Part shown: positions 55,736-64,000 of the stretch, piece by piece
Layout of the letters: every line of letters begins with the position of its first letter
Position numbering within the stretch: the stretch's first letter is position 1
NCBI GenBank assembly: GCA_046350295.1
Contig: JAXMAR010000016.1
Coordinates: forward strand, 62,001 to 126,000
Origin: JAXMAR01 sp046350295
Lineage (GTDB): Bacteria > Planctomycetota > Planctomycetia > Gemmatales > Gemmataceae
Length of the DNA: 64,000 nt
Direction: 5' to 3'
Made by a program: the position numbers and the translations under genes
Notes under the pieces: model-generated
Database searches by the model: none
What the model was told of the DNA's origin: nothing
The model's input: only the letters and a program-made list of their open reading frames with translations

Positions 55736-57061
55736 ATGATGAGCCGCCAGGGCAGTGCCGTGATCTGCTTTCTCCTTCTCGCCGTCTTTGCCGGTTCCAC
55801 GTCGGCGCAGGACCCCGCCACCGAGATCAAAAAACGCATCAGCGCTCACTACGCCGGCCTCGAAGGCCTCTACAAGCAGCTGCACACCCATCCGGAGCTG
55901 GCGTTTCAGGAGGAGCAGACCGCCGCGCGACTCGCCAAAGAACTCAAGTCCCTCGGCTTCGACGTCGCCACCAAGGTCGGCGCCACGGGCGTCGTCGGCG
56001 TCTACAAGAACGGCAAAGGCCCCACCGTTCTCGTCCGCACCGACATGGACGCCCTTCCCGTCACCGAGAAGACGGATCTGCCGTATGCGAGCAAGGTCCG
56101 CATCCGCGATAAGGAGGGACGCGACGTTGGCACGATGCACGCCTGCGGCCACGATATGCACATGACCTGCTGGGTGGGAACGGCCCGCGTCCTCACCGAA
56201 ATGAAGGACAAGTGGCAGGGTACGCTCGTCTTCATCGGTCAGCCGGCCGAGGAGATCGGCGCCGGCGCTCGAGCCATGCTCGCGGACGGACTCTTCAAAC
56301 GCTTCCCGCGCCCGGATTACTGCCTGGGACTGCACTGCGATTCGCGCGTGCCGCATGGCAGCGTGGCCTACTCGGAAGGCATGCTCCTTGCCAACGTCGA
56401 TACCATCGATATCACCGTGCGCGGCCGCGGCGGCCATGGCTCGGCGCCCCATACCACGATCGATCCGATCGTCCTCGCCGCGCGCATCATCCTCGACCTG
56501 CAGACCCTCGTCAGCCGCGAGGTGAACCCGCTCGACGCCGCAGTCGTCACGGTCGGCTCCATCCACGGCGGGACCAAGCACAACATCATCCCTTCGGAAG
56601 TGAAACTGCAACTGACGGTGCGCAGCCTCAAAGCCTCCGTGCGCAAGCAGTTGATCGACGGCATCGTCCGCATCACCAAGGCCGCCGCCGTCGGCGCCGC
56701 CGCCCCGGAGCCGCTCCTCCAGCTCAATCTGGACGACTACACGCCGGCGCTCGAGAACAATCCGGTGCTGGCGAAGCGCATCGTCGGCCGCTTCCGGGAC
56801 GTGCTCGGCAAGGACAAGGTGCGCGACATGGGGCCGGTGATGGGGGGCGAGGACTTCGCTCGCTACGGACTGGAGGGCGTGCCGATCTTCTTCTACTTCA
56901 TCGGCACGCTGGCGCCGGAGCGGTTCGAGGCCGCCAAGAAGGGGGGGCCGCCGATCCCCTCGTTGCATTCGGACCTGTACGCGCCCGTGCCCGAGCCAAG
57001 CATCCGGATGGGGGTGCTGACGATGACCAGCGCCGTCCTGGAGTTGGTCGGGAAGAAATAG
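55736..57061 (+). CDS. Secreted M20-family amidohydrolase/peptidase
   Basis: A signal peptide (VICFLLLAVFAGSTSAQ) is followed by a M20D core: HPELAFQEEQTAARLAKELK, VLVRTDMDALPVTEKTDLPY (catalytic Asp, first metal ligand), MHACGHDMHMTCWVGTARVL (metal Cys/His), FIGQPAEEIGAGARAM (catalytic Glu pair), and GRGGHGSAPHTTIDPI in the dimerisation domain. M20D proteins hydrolyse N-acyl amino acids such as hippurate; the natural substrate here is unknown. The 441-residue protein starts at MMSRQ; the second Met is possible. Confidence 0.92.
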   Translation: MMSRQGSAVICFLLLAVFAGSTSAQDPATEIKKRISAHYAGLEGLYKQLHTHPELAFQEEQTAARLAKELKSLGFDVATKVGATGVVGVYKNGKGPTVLVRTDMDALPVTEKTDLPYASKVRIRDKEGRDVGTMHACGHDMHMTCWVGTARVLTEMKDKWQGTLVFIGQPAEEIGAGARAMLADGLFKRFPRPDYCLGLHCDSRVPHGSVAYSEGMLLANVDTIDITVRGRGGHGSAPHTTIDPIVLAARIILDLQTLVSREVNPLDAAVVTVGSIHGGTKHNIIPSEVKLQLTVRSLKASVRKQLIDGIVRITKAAAVGAAAPEPLLQLNLDDYTPALENNPVLAKRIVGRFRDVLGKDKVRDMGPVMGGEDFARYGLEGVPIFFYFIGTLAPERFEAAKKGGPPIPSLHSDLYAPVPEPSIRMGVLTMTSAVLELVGKK

Positions 57062-57105
57062 CAAGAAACAGGCGCGGCGCCATTCCTTCACCTGGAGATC
57101 AATCC

Positions 57106-57510
57106 ATGAAAACGACTCGTCTGTTGCTGCCCGGATTCGCCCTGCTCGTCGTCATGGCGGGTTGCGGCCGCGACGTGGTTGTGCGCGGCAAGGTGAGCTA
57201 CAAGGGACGCGACCTGAACACCGGTTTTCTCACGTTTTACCCGGCGGCCGGCGACGGCAAGACGTTCTCCATCAAGGGGGACGGGACCTATGAAGCGACG
57301 GGGTTGCAGCCGGGCAAGTACACGCTCGTCATCAACACGCCGAAATCCGCCCCGATCACGGTACCGCCGCCGGACGGTGGCAAGAAGGTCGTGAAGGCGG
57401 GTCCCGATCCTGTCGTTGTCGACGATTTTTACGGCAAGAAAGAGACATCGAAGCTGGAGTACGAGATTACGGCAGGCAGTCAGGAGTTGAACATCACGTT
57501 GCCGAAGTAG
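57106..57510 (+). CDS. Small lipoprotein with carboxypeptidase-regulatory-like (Ig) fold
   Basis: A 134-residue lipoprotein (lipobox MAGC, Cys about 20, after GFALLVVMAG). The mature part has GKVSYKGRDLNTGFLTFYPA and DGTYEATGLQPGKYTLVINT, the pattern of a carboxypeptidase-regulatory-like beta sandwich that many planctomycete lipoproteins have. GGAG lies eight bases upstream. Function unknown. Confidence 0.82.
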   Translation: MKTTRLLLPGFALLVVMAGCGRDVVVRGKVSYKGRDLNTGFLTFYPAAGDGKTFSIKGDGTYEATGLQPGKYTLVINTPKSAPITVPPPDGGKKVVKAGPDPVVVDDFYGKKETSKLEYEITAGSQELNITLPK

Positions 57511-57543
57511 AAAAAGCCCGCGTCTCGAGGACGCGGGCTTTTT
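57511..57543. terminator. Bidirectional intrinsic terminator
   Basis: Stem AAAAAGCCCGCGTC (57511-57524)/GACGCGGGCTTTTT (57530-57543) with a five-base loop. It serves the lipoprotein gene and the convergent DUF1559 gene. Confidence 0.93.
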
Positions 57544-57567
57544 TATCAGCGGTTGAGAGCGGACCAA

Positions 57568-58458
<891 letters not shown>

Positions 58459-58651
58459 GAACCACCTCCGTCGCGAGAGCGAAAAGAAAGATGAGAGCGG
58501 CAAACGCGCCTGGGTCAGGCCGATCTGAAGGGGCCTGGAGCCAAAACGTTTGCGAGTCCGCTGAGACTCCCTTAAGCCTAACCGCCTTTCTTGCAAAGAC
58601 AAGCGATTTTTTCACAGATTCCTCACGACCCGGCCCTTCCTGCGCGGCCTT

Positions 58652-58765
58652 GGCGCCGGGCTTTGCAACGCAAAAGGGGCCAATCCCTCTCGACCTGGCA
58701 AAAGACCCGGTTTTTCGCTCGAGCGAAAGGGACAGTCCCCTTTTGCGTTGCAAAGCCTTGGCGCC
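58652..58765. repeat. REP-like inverted repeat upstream of the WD40 gene
   Basis: The arms 58652-58679 and 58737-58765 share GGCTTTGCAACGCAAAAGGGG / CCCCTTTTGCGTTGCAAAGCC and outer GGCGCC. Between them TTCGCTCGAGCGAA (58715-58728) is a perfect small palindrome, and GGGACAGTCCCC is another. Confidence 0.88.
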
Positions 58766-58865
58766 GCCGGAAAACGGTCCGTTTTTCGCGCGCGTATCGT
58801 CTTCTCTCTGTAACATAACCGGGACCTCATCTCGGCTTTGCGTTTTCCGCCTGGAGGCACTTCCA

Positions 58866-61298
58866 ATGCGACATCTGTTGATCGGTTCCCTTGTGATCTT
58901 CGTCTGGCTCCATCCCGAGGACACAAGCGCTCAGGATAAGAAGACTGAAACGCTCCCCGCCCGCGCCCTCGAACGTTTCGGCTCTTCCAAGTTCCGGCAG
59001 GGCAGCCGCATCCTCTGCCTGGCGTACTCCCCCAATGGCCGCATTTTGGCCGCGGGTGGCGGCGATGATCCGGTCCGCCTCTGGGACGTCGACGAAGGCA
59101 AGCTGCTCCGCTCGCTGCCGGAGGCCTGGGTGCACACCGTCGCCTTCTCCCCCGGCGGCTCCGTGCTGGTGACGGGAAGCGCCTTCAAGACCCTGCGCGT
59201 CTGGGAAACGGCGACCGGCAAAGAGATCGGCAAGCTGGAGGGGCACAAGAGCGCCATCAAGGCCGTCGCCATCTCCCCTGACGGCAAGTTCATCGCCTCG
59301 GGTGACGCCGAAGGAAACGTTATCCTCTGGGAAGTCTTCCTGACCGCGCGCATCGTCACCACCTTCAAGGGACACTCGGACGAGATCACCGCCCTGGCCT
59401 TCTCGCCGGACAGCGCCACGCTCGCCTCCGGCAGCGCCGACCGCTCCATCCGCTTCTGGGACGTTGACAACGGCAAGTTCCTCCGCAACACCGATGCGGG
59501 CTGCATGGTTCAGTCTCTCGCTTTCACCGAGCCGAAGATCGCCGTCAGCGGCGGTGACGATCACCTTGTGCGGTTCTGGAACGTCGATAGCGCGAAGCAG
59601 ACCGACGCCTGGAAAGGCCATGAAGGCGCCGTCGTCTCCCTCAACGTCCTGCGCGAGAAGAAGGACCAGAAGCCGCTCGTCCTCGTCTCCGGCGGCCAGG
59701 ACGGCACGATTCGCCTCTGGAGCCTCAGCGACAAGGCGGCCCCGAAGATCATCCGCCGCTCCCTCGGCGACAGCGACGCGCTCGCCCTCACCCGCAACGG
59801 CGATTTCCTCGCCACCGGCGGCATCAACAACACCATCCGCATCTTCGAGACCGCCACGCTCAAGGAGGTCGATTTCGGGCCGGGCCACAAAGCCGGCATC
59901 CAGTCACTCGCCCTTTCCCGCGACGGCAAGATGCTCGCCTCGTGCGGCATGATGGGCGACCTGATCGTCTGGGAGCCGGGCACGACCAAAGTGCGCGCCG
60001 CTTGGAACTGCCCCAAGGGGGGCGAGACCGTCATGGCGTTCTCGCCGGACAACGTGACGCTCGCCACCGCCACCAGCGGCGATTCGATCCGCCTCTGGAA
60101 CGCCGCCGATGGCGCGGAGAAGTTCCAACTCCCAAGTCCCGCGACCGATCCGACCCTCAGTGTCACCTTTGCCGCCGACGGTTCGAGCCTGATCGTGGGC
60201 CGCCGCAGCGGCAAGGTCGAGGTCTGGGACCTCAAAGAGAAGAGAATCGCACGTGAGGCGAAGTACGACGGCCCGGCCTACGGCGTCGCCGTCTCCGAGA
60301 ACGGCAAGCTGCTCGCCGCCTCGGGCAGTAACAAGGTCACCGTCTGGGACATGGCTGACCTCAAGGAAGTGAAGACCTTCGGCACGCGCGACGAAGGCGC
60401 CCCCACGACCTGGCCCAACGTCGCTTCCCTGGCGTTCCATCCCAACGGCAAGATCATCGCCCTCTCCTGCTACGACGGCATCATCCGTCTCATGGACGTG
60501 ACCACCGGTAAGGAGTTCAAGGCCTGCGAGGGACACACCAGCGTCGCCTACGGCATCGCCTTCTCACGCGACGGCTACCTGCTCGCGAGCGCCGGCTTCG
60601 ACCGCACCGTCCGCCTCTGGGAAGCCTTCAGCGGCCACCCCGTCGCCGTCCTCAAAGGTCACAACGGCCCCGGGACCGCCGCCGCCTTCGCCAGGGACGG
60701 CCGCAGTTTCTACACCGGCTCGGCCGACACCACCATCCTCCGCTGGGACGCCACCGGCGTCGGGCCGACCTTGCCCAGCGCCAAGCTCAATCCAGGCGAA
60801 TGGAACGACACCTGGAACACGCTGGCCACCGAAGACACGGCCAAGGGGCACGCCACCGTCTGGAAATGCGTCGGCGGCGGCGACGATTGCGTCGGCCTCA
60901 TCGAGAAGAGCCTCTACCTCGTCGATCCCAAGCACGTCGATCAGCTCTTCGAGGACCTCAAGTCCGAAGTGTACAAGACGCGCGAATCGGCGACGGCCGA
61001 ACTCGAGCGCTATGGCCGCTGGATGGAAGGCCGGCTTCAGGAAGCTGTCAAGGGCAAGAACACGCTCGAGGTGCAGCGGCGCCTGGAGCGCTTGCTCGGC
61101 AAACTCAATGTCCCCGGGTCGATCACGCTTAACCAAGAGCGGCTGCGCACGCGCCGCGTCATGATGATCCTCGAGCAAATCGGCGATGCTGGCGCCATCC
61201 GCGTCCTCGACAAGCTGGCGGGCGGCGCCGCCGAGCCGTCCCTGCAGGAAGAGGCGGCCTTCGCCTCGACCCGGCTCAAGCGCAGCAAGGGTTCGTGA
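58866..61298 (+). CDS. Secreted WD40 repeat protein
   Basis: The 810-residue protein starts MRHLLIGSLVIFVWLHPEDT, a signal-like N-terminus. About 13 WD40 units follow; examples are LCLAYSPNGRILAAGGGDDP with VRLWDVD, and VAYGIAFSRDGYLLASAGFD with RTVRLWEA. The last 170 residues are helical (LYLVDPKHVDQLFEDLKSEV, MMILEQIGDAGAIRVLDKLA), with a HEAT/ARM-like tail. It should be a large beta-propeller scaffold; partners are unknown. The extension back to 58491 crosses the REP-like repeat and is rejected. Confidence 0.9.
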   Translation: MRHLLIGSLVIFVWLHPEDTSAQDKKTETLPARALERFGSSKFRQGSRILCLAYSPNGRILAAGGGDDPVRLWDVDEGKLLRSLPEAWVHTVAFSPGGSVLVTGSAFKTLRVWETATGKEIGKLEGHKSAIKAVAISPDGKFIASGDAEGNVILWEVFLTARIVTTFKGHSDEITALAFSPDSATLASGSADRSIRFWDVDNGKFLRNTDAGCMVQSLAFTEPKIAVSGGDDHLVRFWNVDSAKQTDAWKGHEGAVVSLNVLREKKDQKPLVLVSGGQDGTIRLWSLSDKAAPKIIRRSLGDSDALALTRNGDFLATGGINNTIRIFETATLKEVDFGPGHKAGIQSLALSRDGKMLASCGMMGDLIVWEPGTTKVRAAWNCPKGGETVMAFSPDNVTLATATSGDSIRLWNAADGAEKFQLPSPATDPTLSVTFAADGSSLIVGRRSGKVEVWDLKEKRIAREAKYDGPAYGVAVSENGKLLAASGSNKVTVWDMADLKEVKTFGTRDEGAPTTWPNVASLAFHPNGKIIALSCYDGIIRLMDVTTGKEFKACEGHTSVAYGIAFSRDGYLLASAGFDRTVRLWEAFSGHPVAVLKGHNGPGTAAAFARDGRSFYTGSADTTILRWDATGVGPTLPSAKLNPGEWNDTWNTLATEDTAKGHATVWKCVGGGDDCVGLIEKSLYLVDPKHVDQLFEDLKSEVYKTRESATAELERYGRWMEGRLQEAVKGKNTLEVQRRLERLLGKLNVPGSITLNQERLRTRRVMMILEQIGDAGAIRVLDKLAGGAAEPSLQEEAAFASTRLKRSKGS

Positions 61299-61318
61299 CG
61301 CTATTCGGTTTCCATCGG

Positions 61319-61371
61319 AGCCGGAAGCGTGAGCGACGGGATTCTGCCTGCCGTCGCTGACGCTTCCGGCT
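61319..61371. repeat. REP-like inverted repeat between the WD40 and hydrolase genes
   Basis: Arms 61319-61339 and 61351-61371 (AGCCGGAAGCGT-AGCGACGG type) are inverted copies with one mismatch; loop 11 nt. Confidence 0.85.
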
Positions 61372-61403
61372 CTGACAATTCTTGTTTCCCCGGAGCGACA
61401 CCC

Positions 61404-62327
61404 ATGAAACGCCTCCTCCTCCTTGCTCTCCTCGCCCTCCCCTCCTTCACCCACGCCGGTGACACTCCCACGCGCAAGGAGGACGTCATCTACGGCCGCA
61501 AGTTCGGCACGGCGCTGACGCTCGATGTCTTCACCCCCAAGGAGAAGAACGGTTACGGCCTCATCTGGTGCGTCAGCGGCGGCTGGTTCTCCAGCCACGC
61601 CAGCATCAACAAGGCGTTCGTCGAGCCGTTCACGAAGCGTGGCTACACGGTCTTCGCCGTCGTCCACGGCAGCCAGCCGAAGTTCACGATCCCGGAGGTG
61701 CTGGAGGACATGCACCGGGCCGTCCGCTTCATCCGGCATCATGCCAAGGAGTACGGCGTCGACCCCGCAAGACTCGGCATCTACGGCGGCTCCGCCGGCG
61801 GCCATCTTTCCCTCATGCAAGGTGGCGGCGGCAAGGCGGGCAATCCGGAGGCGCCCGATCCGGTCGACCGCGAATCGAGCCGCATCGCCGCCGTCGCCTG
61901 CTTCTTCCCGCCCACCGATTTCCTGAACTACGGCAAGGCAGGCGAAGAAGCGATCGGCTCCGGTGTGCTCAAAGGCTTCCCCGCCCCCTTCGATTTCGAG
62001 AAGCTCGACAAAGGGCACTTCGTCCGCATCAGCGATCCCGACAAGCGGCGCGACATCGGCCGCTCCATCTCTCCGATCACCCACGTCACCAAGGAAACGC
62101 CACCGACCCTGATCCTGCATGGCGACGCCGACAAGCTCGTGCCGATCCAGCAGGCGGAAATTTACGTCGCCGCCATGCAAAAAGCGGGCGCCACCGCCAG
62201 GCTCGTTGTCCGCAAGGGACAAGGGCACGGCTGGAAAACGCTGGCCAAAGACCTCGACCTCTTCGCCGATTGGTTCGACCGCCACCTGCGCGGCATCGAG
62301 AAAAAGGTGGAAGGGGAGAAGGACTGA
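61404..62327 (+). CDS. Secreted alpha/beta hydrolase (esterase/lipase-like)
   Basis: A signal peptide (RLLLLALLALPSFTHAG) precedes an alpha/beta-hydrolase fold. The nucleophile elbow is GGSAGGHLSL (Ser about 143). The Asp lies in LILHGDADKLVPIQQAE and the His in GQGHGWKTL. IKCVSGG-like WCVSGGWFSSHASINKAF holds the oxyanion region. The 307-residue enzyme resembles acetylxylan or carboxyl esterases; the substrate is unknown. The start (ATG at 61404) follows a REP-like repeat and a GGAGC-type site. Confidence 0.88.
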   Translation: MKRLLLLALLALPSFTHAGDTPTRKEDVIYGRKFGTALTLDVFTPKEKNGYGLIWCVSGGWFSSHASINKAFVEPFTKRGYTVFAVVHGSQPKFTIPEVLEDMHRAVRFIRHHAKEYGVDPARLGIYGGSAGGHLSLMQGGGGKAGNPEAPDPVDRESSRIAAVACFFPPTDFLNYGKAGEEAIGSGVLKGFPAPFDFEKLDKGHFVRISDPDKRRDIGRSISPITHVTKETPPTLILHGDADKLVPIQQAEIYVAAMQKAGATARLVVRKGQGHGWKTLAKDLDLFADWFDRHLRGIEKKVEGEKD

Positions 62328-62402
62328 GGCCCGCTGATGCGGATATAGGGTCGGACGTGACGACGGCTCGCTTGGTCGTGGGTCCGACGGTGAAGCGCAA
62401 TC

Positions 62403-63005
62403 ATGGACCAAATATCGGAGCGGCAACCATGCGGCTCGGTCAGCCGGCTCATTCCCGGTCTACGGGAAGGGGACCGGCGGGCCATGCAGACGCTGTGGGA
62501 GCGGTATTTTCAGCCTCTGATTCGGCTGGCACGCTCCCGCATGTCGCGCGGACGCCGGGCCGCGGGCTCCGAGGACATCGCGCTTGAAGCGTTTCTGGAT
62601 TTCTGCGCTCGCCTGGCTTCTCCCGAGGCCGAAGAGCGGTTCCCTCTCCTCCAAACGCGCGAGCATCTCTGGAAGCTGTTGACCTGTTTCACTATCCGGA
62701 CGGCGTTTGACTTCAACCAAAAACAGCGGCGCCGCGAAAAAGTCGTGCGCGGCGAGTCGGCGCTCGGCCCCGCGGGGCTTGCCCCGTTTGCCGGCGCCGA
62801 GCCCGCGCTCGAGTTTTCGGCCGCCGTTGGCGAGTTGCTCGACCGCTTGCAGGACGAATCGCTGCGCGCGGTGGCGCTCTGGCGCATGGAGGGTTTCACC
62901 GTCGCGGAGATCGCCGGCAAGCTCGATTGCTCGCCAAGCACCGTCGAGCGCAAGCTCCGCGCGATCCGGTCGATCTGGAAATCGGTCGAGAAAAGGGGGC
63001 CATGA
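62403..63005 (+). CDS. ECF-type sigma factor
   Basis: The 200-residue protein has sigma region 2 (GDRRAMQTLWERYFQPLIRL, ARSRMSRGRRAAGSEDIALE) and region 4 (LWRMEGFTVAEIAGKLDCSP with STVERKLRAIRSIW). It should direct RNA polymerase to a private promoter set. Its stop overlaps the kinase ATG by ATGA, a common planctomycete pairing in which the kinase may control the sigma factor. Confidence 0.92.
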   Translation: MDQISERQPCGSVSRLIPGLREGDRRAMQTLWERYFQPLIRLARSRMSRGRRAAGSEDIALEAFLDFCARLASPEAEERFPLLQTREHLWKLLTCFTIRTAFDFNQKQRRREKVVRGESALGPAGLAPFAGAEPALEFSAAVGELLDRLQDESLRAVALWRMEGFTVAEIAGKLDCSPSTVERKLRAIRSIWKSVEKRGP

Positions 63006-64000
63006 ACCCGGCGCAATCGTTCGCCGATTTATCCGAGGCGCATGTCCGCTTGCTGGAAAAGCTGTGCGACGAGTTCGAACGCGCCTGGCGCGAGGCGCTG
63101 CGCGACGGCAAAGAGCGGCCACGCCTGGAAGCGGCGCTGGATCAACTGCCCGCGCAGGCGCGCACGCTGGGCCTGCGCGAGCTTCTCCGGGCCGAGGTCA
63201 GCCAGCGGCGCCGGCACGGCGAGAGACCGGCGGCGCCGGAATATGCGGAACGGTTTGCGGAGCTTGCGGACGACCTCGTCGCGCTTTGTGAAGCGGAAAC
63301 CATCGCTGTCGCGCCGGCCCCCTTCGAAGGCGCTCTACCCTCCGAAGACCGGTGGGAGCCGGAACCGGAGATTCCCGGCTACCGCCTGGTGCGCCGGCTG
63401 GGGGGCGGCGGCATCGGCGACGTCTACCTGGCTCTCCAGCTCTTCTCCACTCCCGAGGACGCGCTGCGCAGCGTCGCCCTCAAGGCGATCCGGCCCGAGA
63501 TGCTCGCCTCGCCGCGGCATCGCCTCATCATGGAGAACGACATCCGCATCGCCGCCCTTCTGGACCATCCGAACATCGTGCCGATCCTCCACGTCGGTCC
63601 CGCCGACGGCGCCCTCTATTACACGATGCCCTATTTCCCGGGCGGCAGCCTTGCCGAGCGCATCGACCGCAAGCCGCTCCCCTCGGATCAGGCCGCCCGG
63701 CTGCTGCTGCCGGTCGTCGAAGCGGTCGCCTACTTGCACGGGCAGGCGACGCCGATCATCCATCTGGACCTGAAGCCGGGGAACATTCTGCTGGGCGCGG
63801 AGGGCGCCCCTCACGTGGCCGACTTCGGCCTGGCCCGCTTTCTCCAGGCCACGGAGGACAAGCGGCTGACACAGCGCCCCGGCGGCACGCCCGAGTACAT
63901 GGCGCCCGAGCAGTTCGACGGCTGGGTCAGTCCCGCTTGCGACATTTACGGCCTGGGAGCGATCCTCTACGAGATGCTGACCGGCCGGCCGCCGTTCGTC
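63002..64000 (+). CDS. Ser/Thr protein kinase, partial at window end
   Basis: The first 333 residues are visible. A helical N-terminus (about 1-120) precedes the kinase domain. The glycine loop is LGGGGIGDVYLA (133-144) and the ATP-binding Lys is K161 (VALKAIRP). The catalytic loop reads HLDLKPGN (254-261), so the usual Arg of HRD is Leu; D256 is kept. DFG is at 274-276 and APEQ at 301-304. Such non-RD kinases are still active in other systems. The coupled sigma gene suggests a signal-transduction pair. The C-terminus lies beyond the window. Confidence 0.92.
   Translation, partial: MNPAQSFADLSEAHVRLLEKLCDEFERAWREALRDGKERPRLEAALDQLPAQARTLGLRELLRAEVSQRRRHGERPAAPEYAERFAELADDLVALCEAETIAVAPAPFEGALPSEDRWEPEPEIPGYRLVRRLGGGGIGDVYLALQLFSTPEDALRSVALKAIRPEMLASPRHRLIMENDIRIAALLDHPNIVPILHVGPADGALYYTMPYFPGGSLAERIDRKPLPSDQAARLLLPVVEAVAYLHGQATPIIHLDLKPGNILLGAEGAPHVADFGLARFLQATEDKRLTQRPGGTPEYMAPEQFDGWVSPACDIYGLGAILYEMLTGRPPFV

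Overview
The window looks like a chromosomal segment of a GC-rich planctomycete, most likely from the Gemmatales/Gemmataceae. The evidence is a DUF1559 pseudopilin-like protein, PVC-type dehydrogenases and multihaem cytochromes c with PA14/HEAT modules, an ECF sigma factor overlapping a Ser/Thr kinase, a kinase-TPR giant, WD40 and YncE-like propellers, and many short secreted proteins. No transposase, integrase, phage module or CRISPR array is visible.

Layout. 0-3.6 kb: type II secretion/pseudopilus genes gspE-gspF-gspG on the minus strand. 3.9-6.9 kb: a secreted PVC dehydrogenase with HEAT and cytochrome c. 7.1-8.7 kb: motA and a motB-like gene. 8.7-13.1 kb: a heavily frameshifted minus-strand region holding a Ser/Thr kinase-TPR protein and an unrecognised protein. 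13.1-14.6 kb: a PhyH-like dioxygenase and a PepSY-like protein. 14.6-21.1 kb: a secreted beta-propeller and a pentahaem PA14 cytochrome bracketing a small insert (unknown protein, XRE regulator, ASCH-TPR fusion). 21.3-25.2 kb: a DUF6985-like protein, surE, tRNA-Leu(GAG), tRNA-Ser(CGA) and dnaA. 25.7-28.2 kb: a Tat-exported Gfo/Idh/MocA oxidoreductase and a class V aminotransferase. 28.3-30.5 kb: a lower-GC accessory pair (DUF3990 ADP-ribosyltransferase-like protein plus partner) and a RepA/RecA-like ATPase. 30.7-33 kb: a MacB/FtsX-type permease and a DUF1259 protein. 34.3-37.5 kb: pepP-like, accB, accC. 38.7-40.6 kb: ribH, ferredoxin, dinB-like, cynS, all minus strand. 42.4-44.5 kb: a TPP riboswitch followed by an unknown membrane protein and thiC. 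44.5-51.3 kb: Nif3-like, sugar epimerase, and a divergent chain of deacetylase, GNAT, cupin/JmjC and GNAT genes that looks like a surface-glycan locus. 51.3-64 kb: ABC substrate-binding lipoprotein, OYE-type flavoenzyme, M20 amidohydrolase, DUF1559 protein, WD40 protein, esterase, ECF sigma and kinase (cut by the window end).

Two features run through the whole window. First, reading frames break in tight patches (gspF, 5.5-6.7 kb, 8.5-13.5 kb, dnaA N-terminus, 27.2-27.4 kb, 31.9-32.6 kb, 48.5-49.2 kb). Core genes such as dnaA and gspF are affected and some breaks fall in homopolymers, so local base-calling or low-coverage errors are more likely than true pseudogenes. Second, gene gaps are filled with palindromic REP-like hairpins of several different families, including one inside a coding frame and two AT-rich ones sitting inside operons.

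The most promising leads for new biology are the riboswitch-controlled membrane protein upstream of thiC, the GNAT-cupin-GNAT chain, the DUF3990 toxin-antitoxin-like pair, the ASCH-TPR fusion, and the repeated hairpin families.
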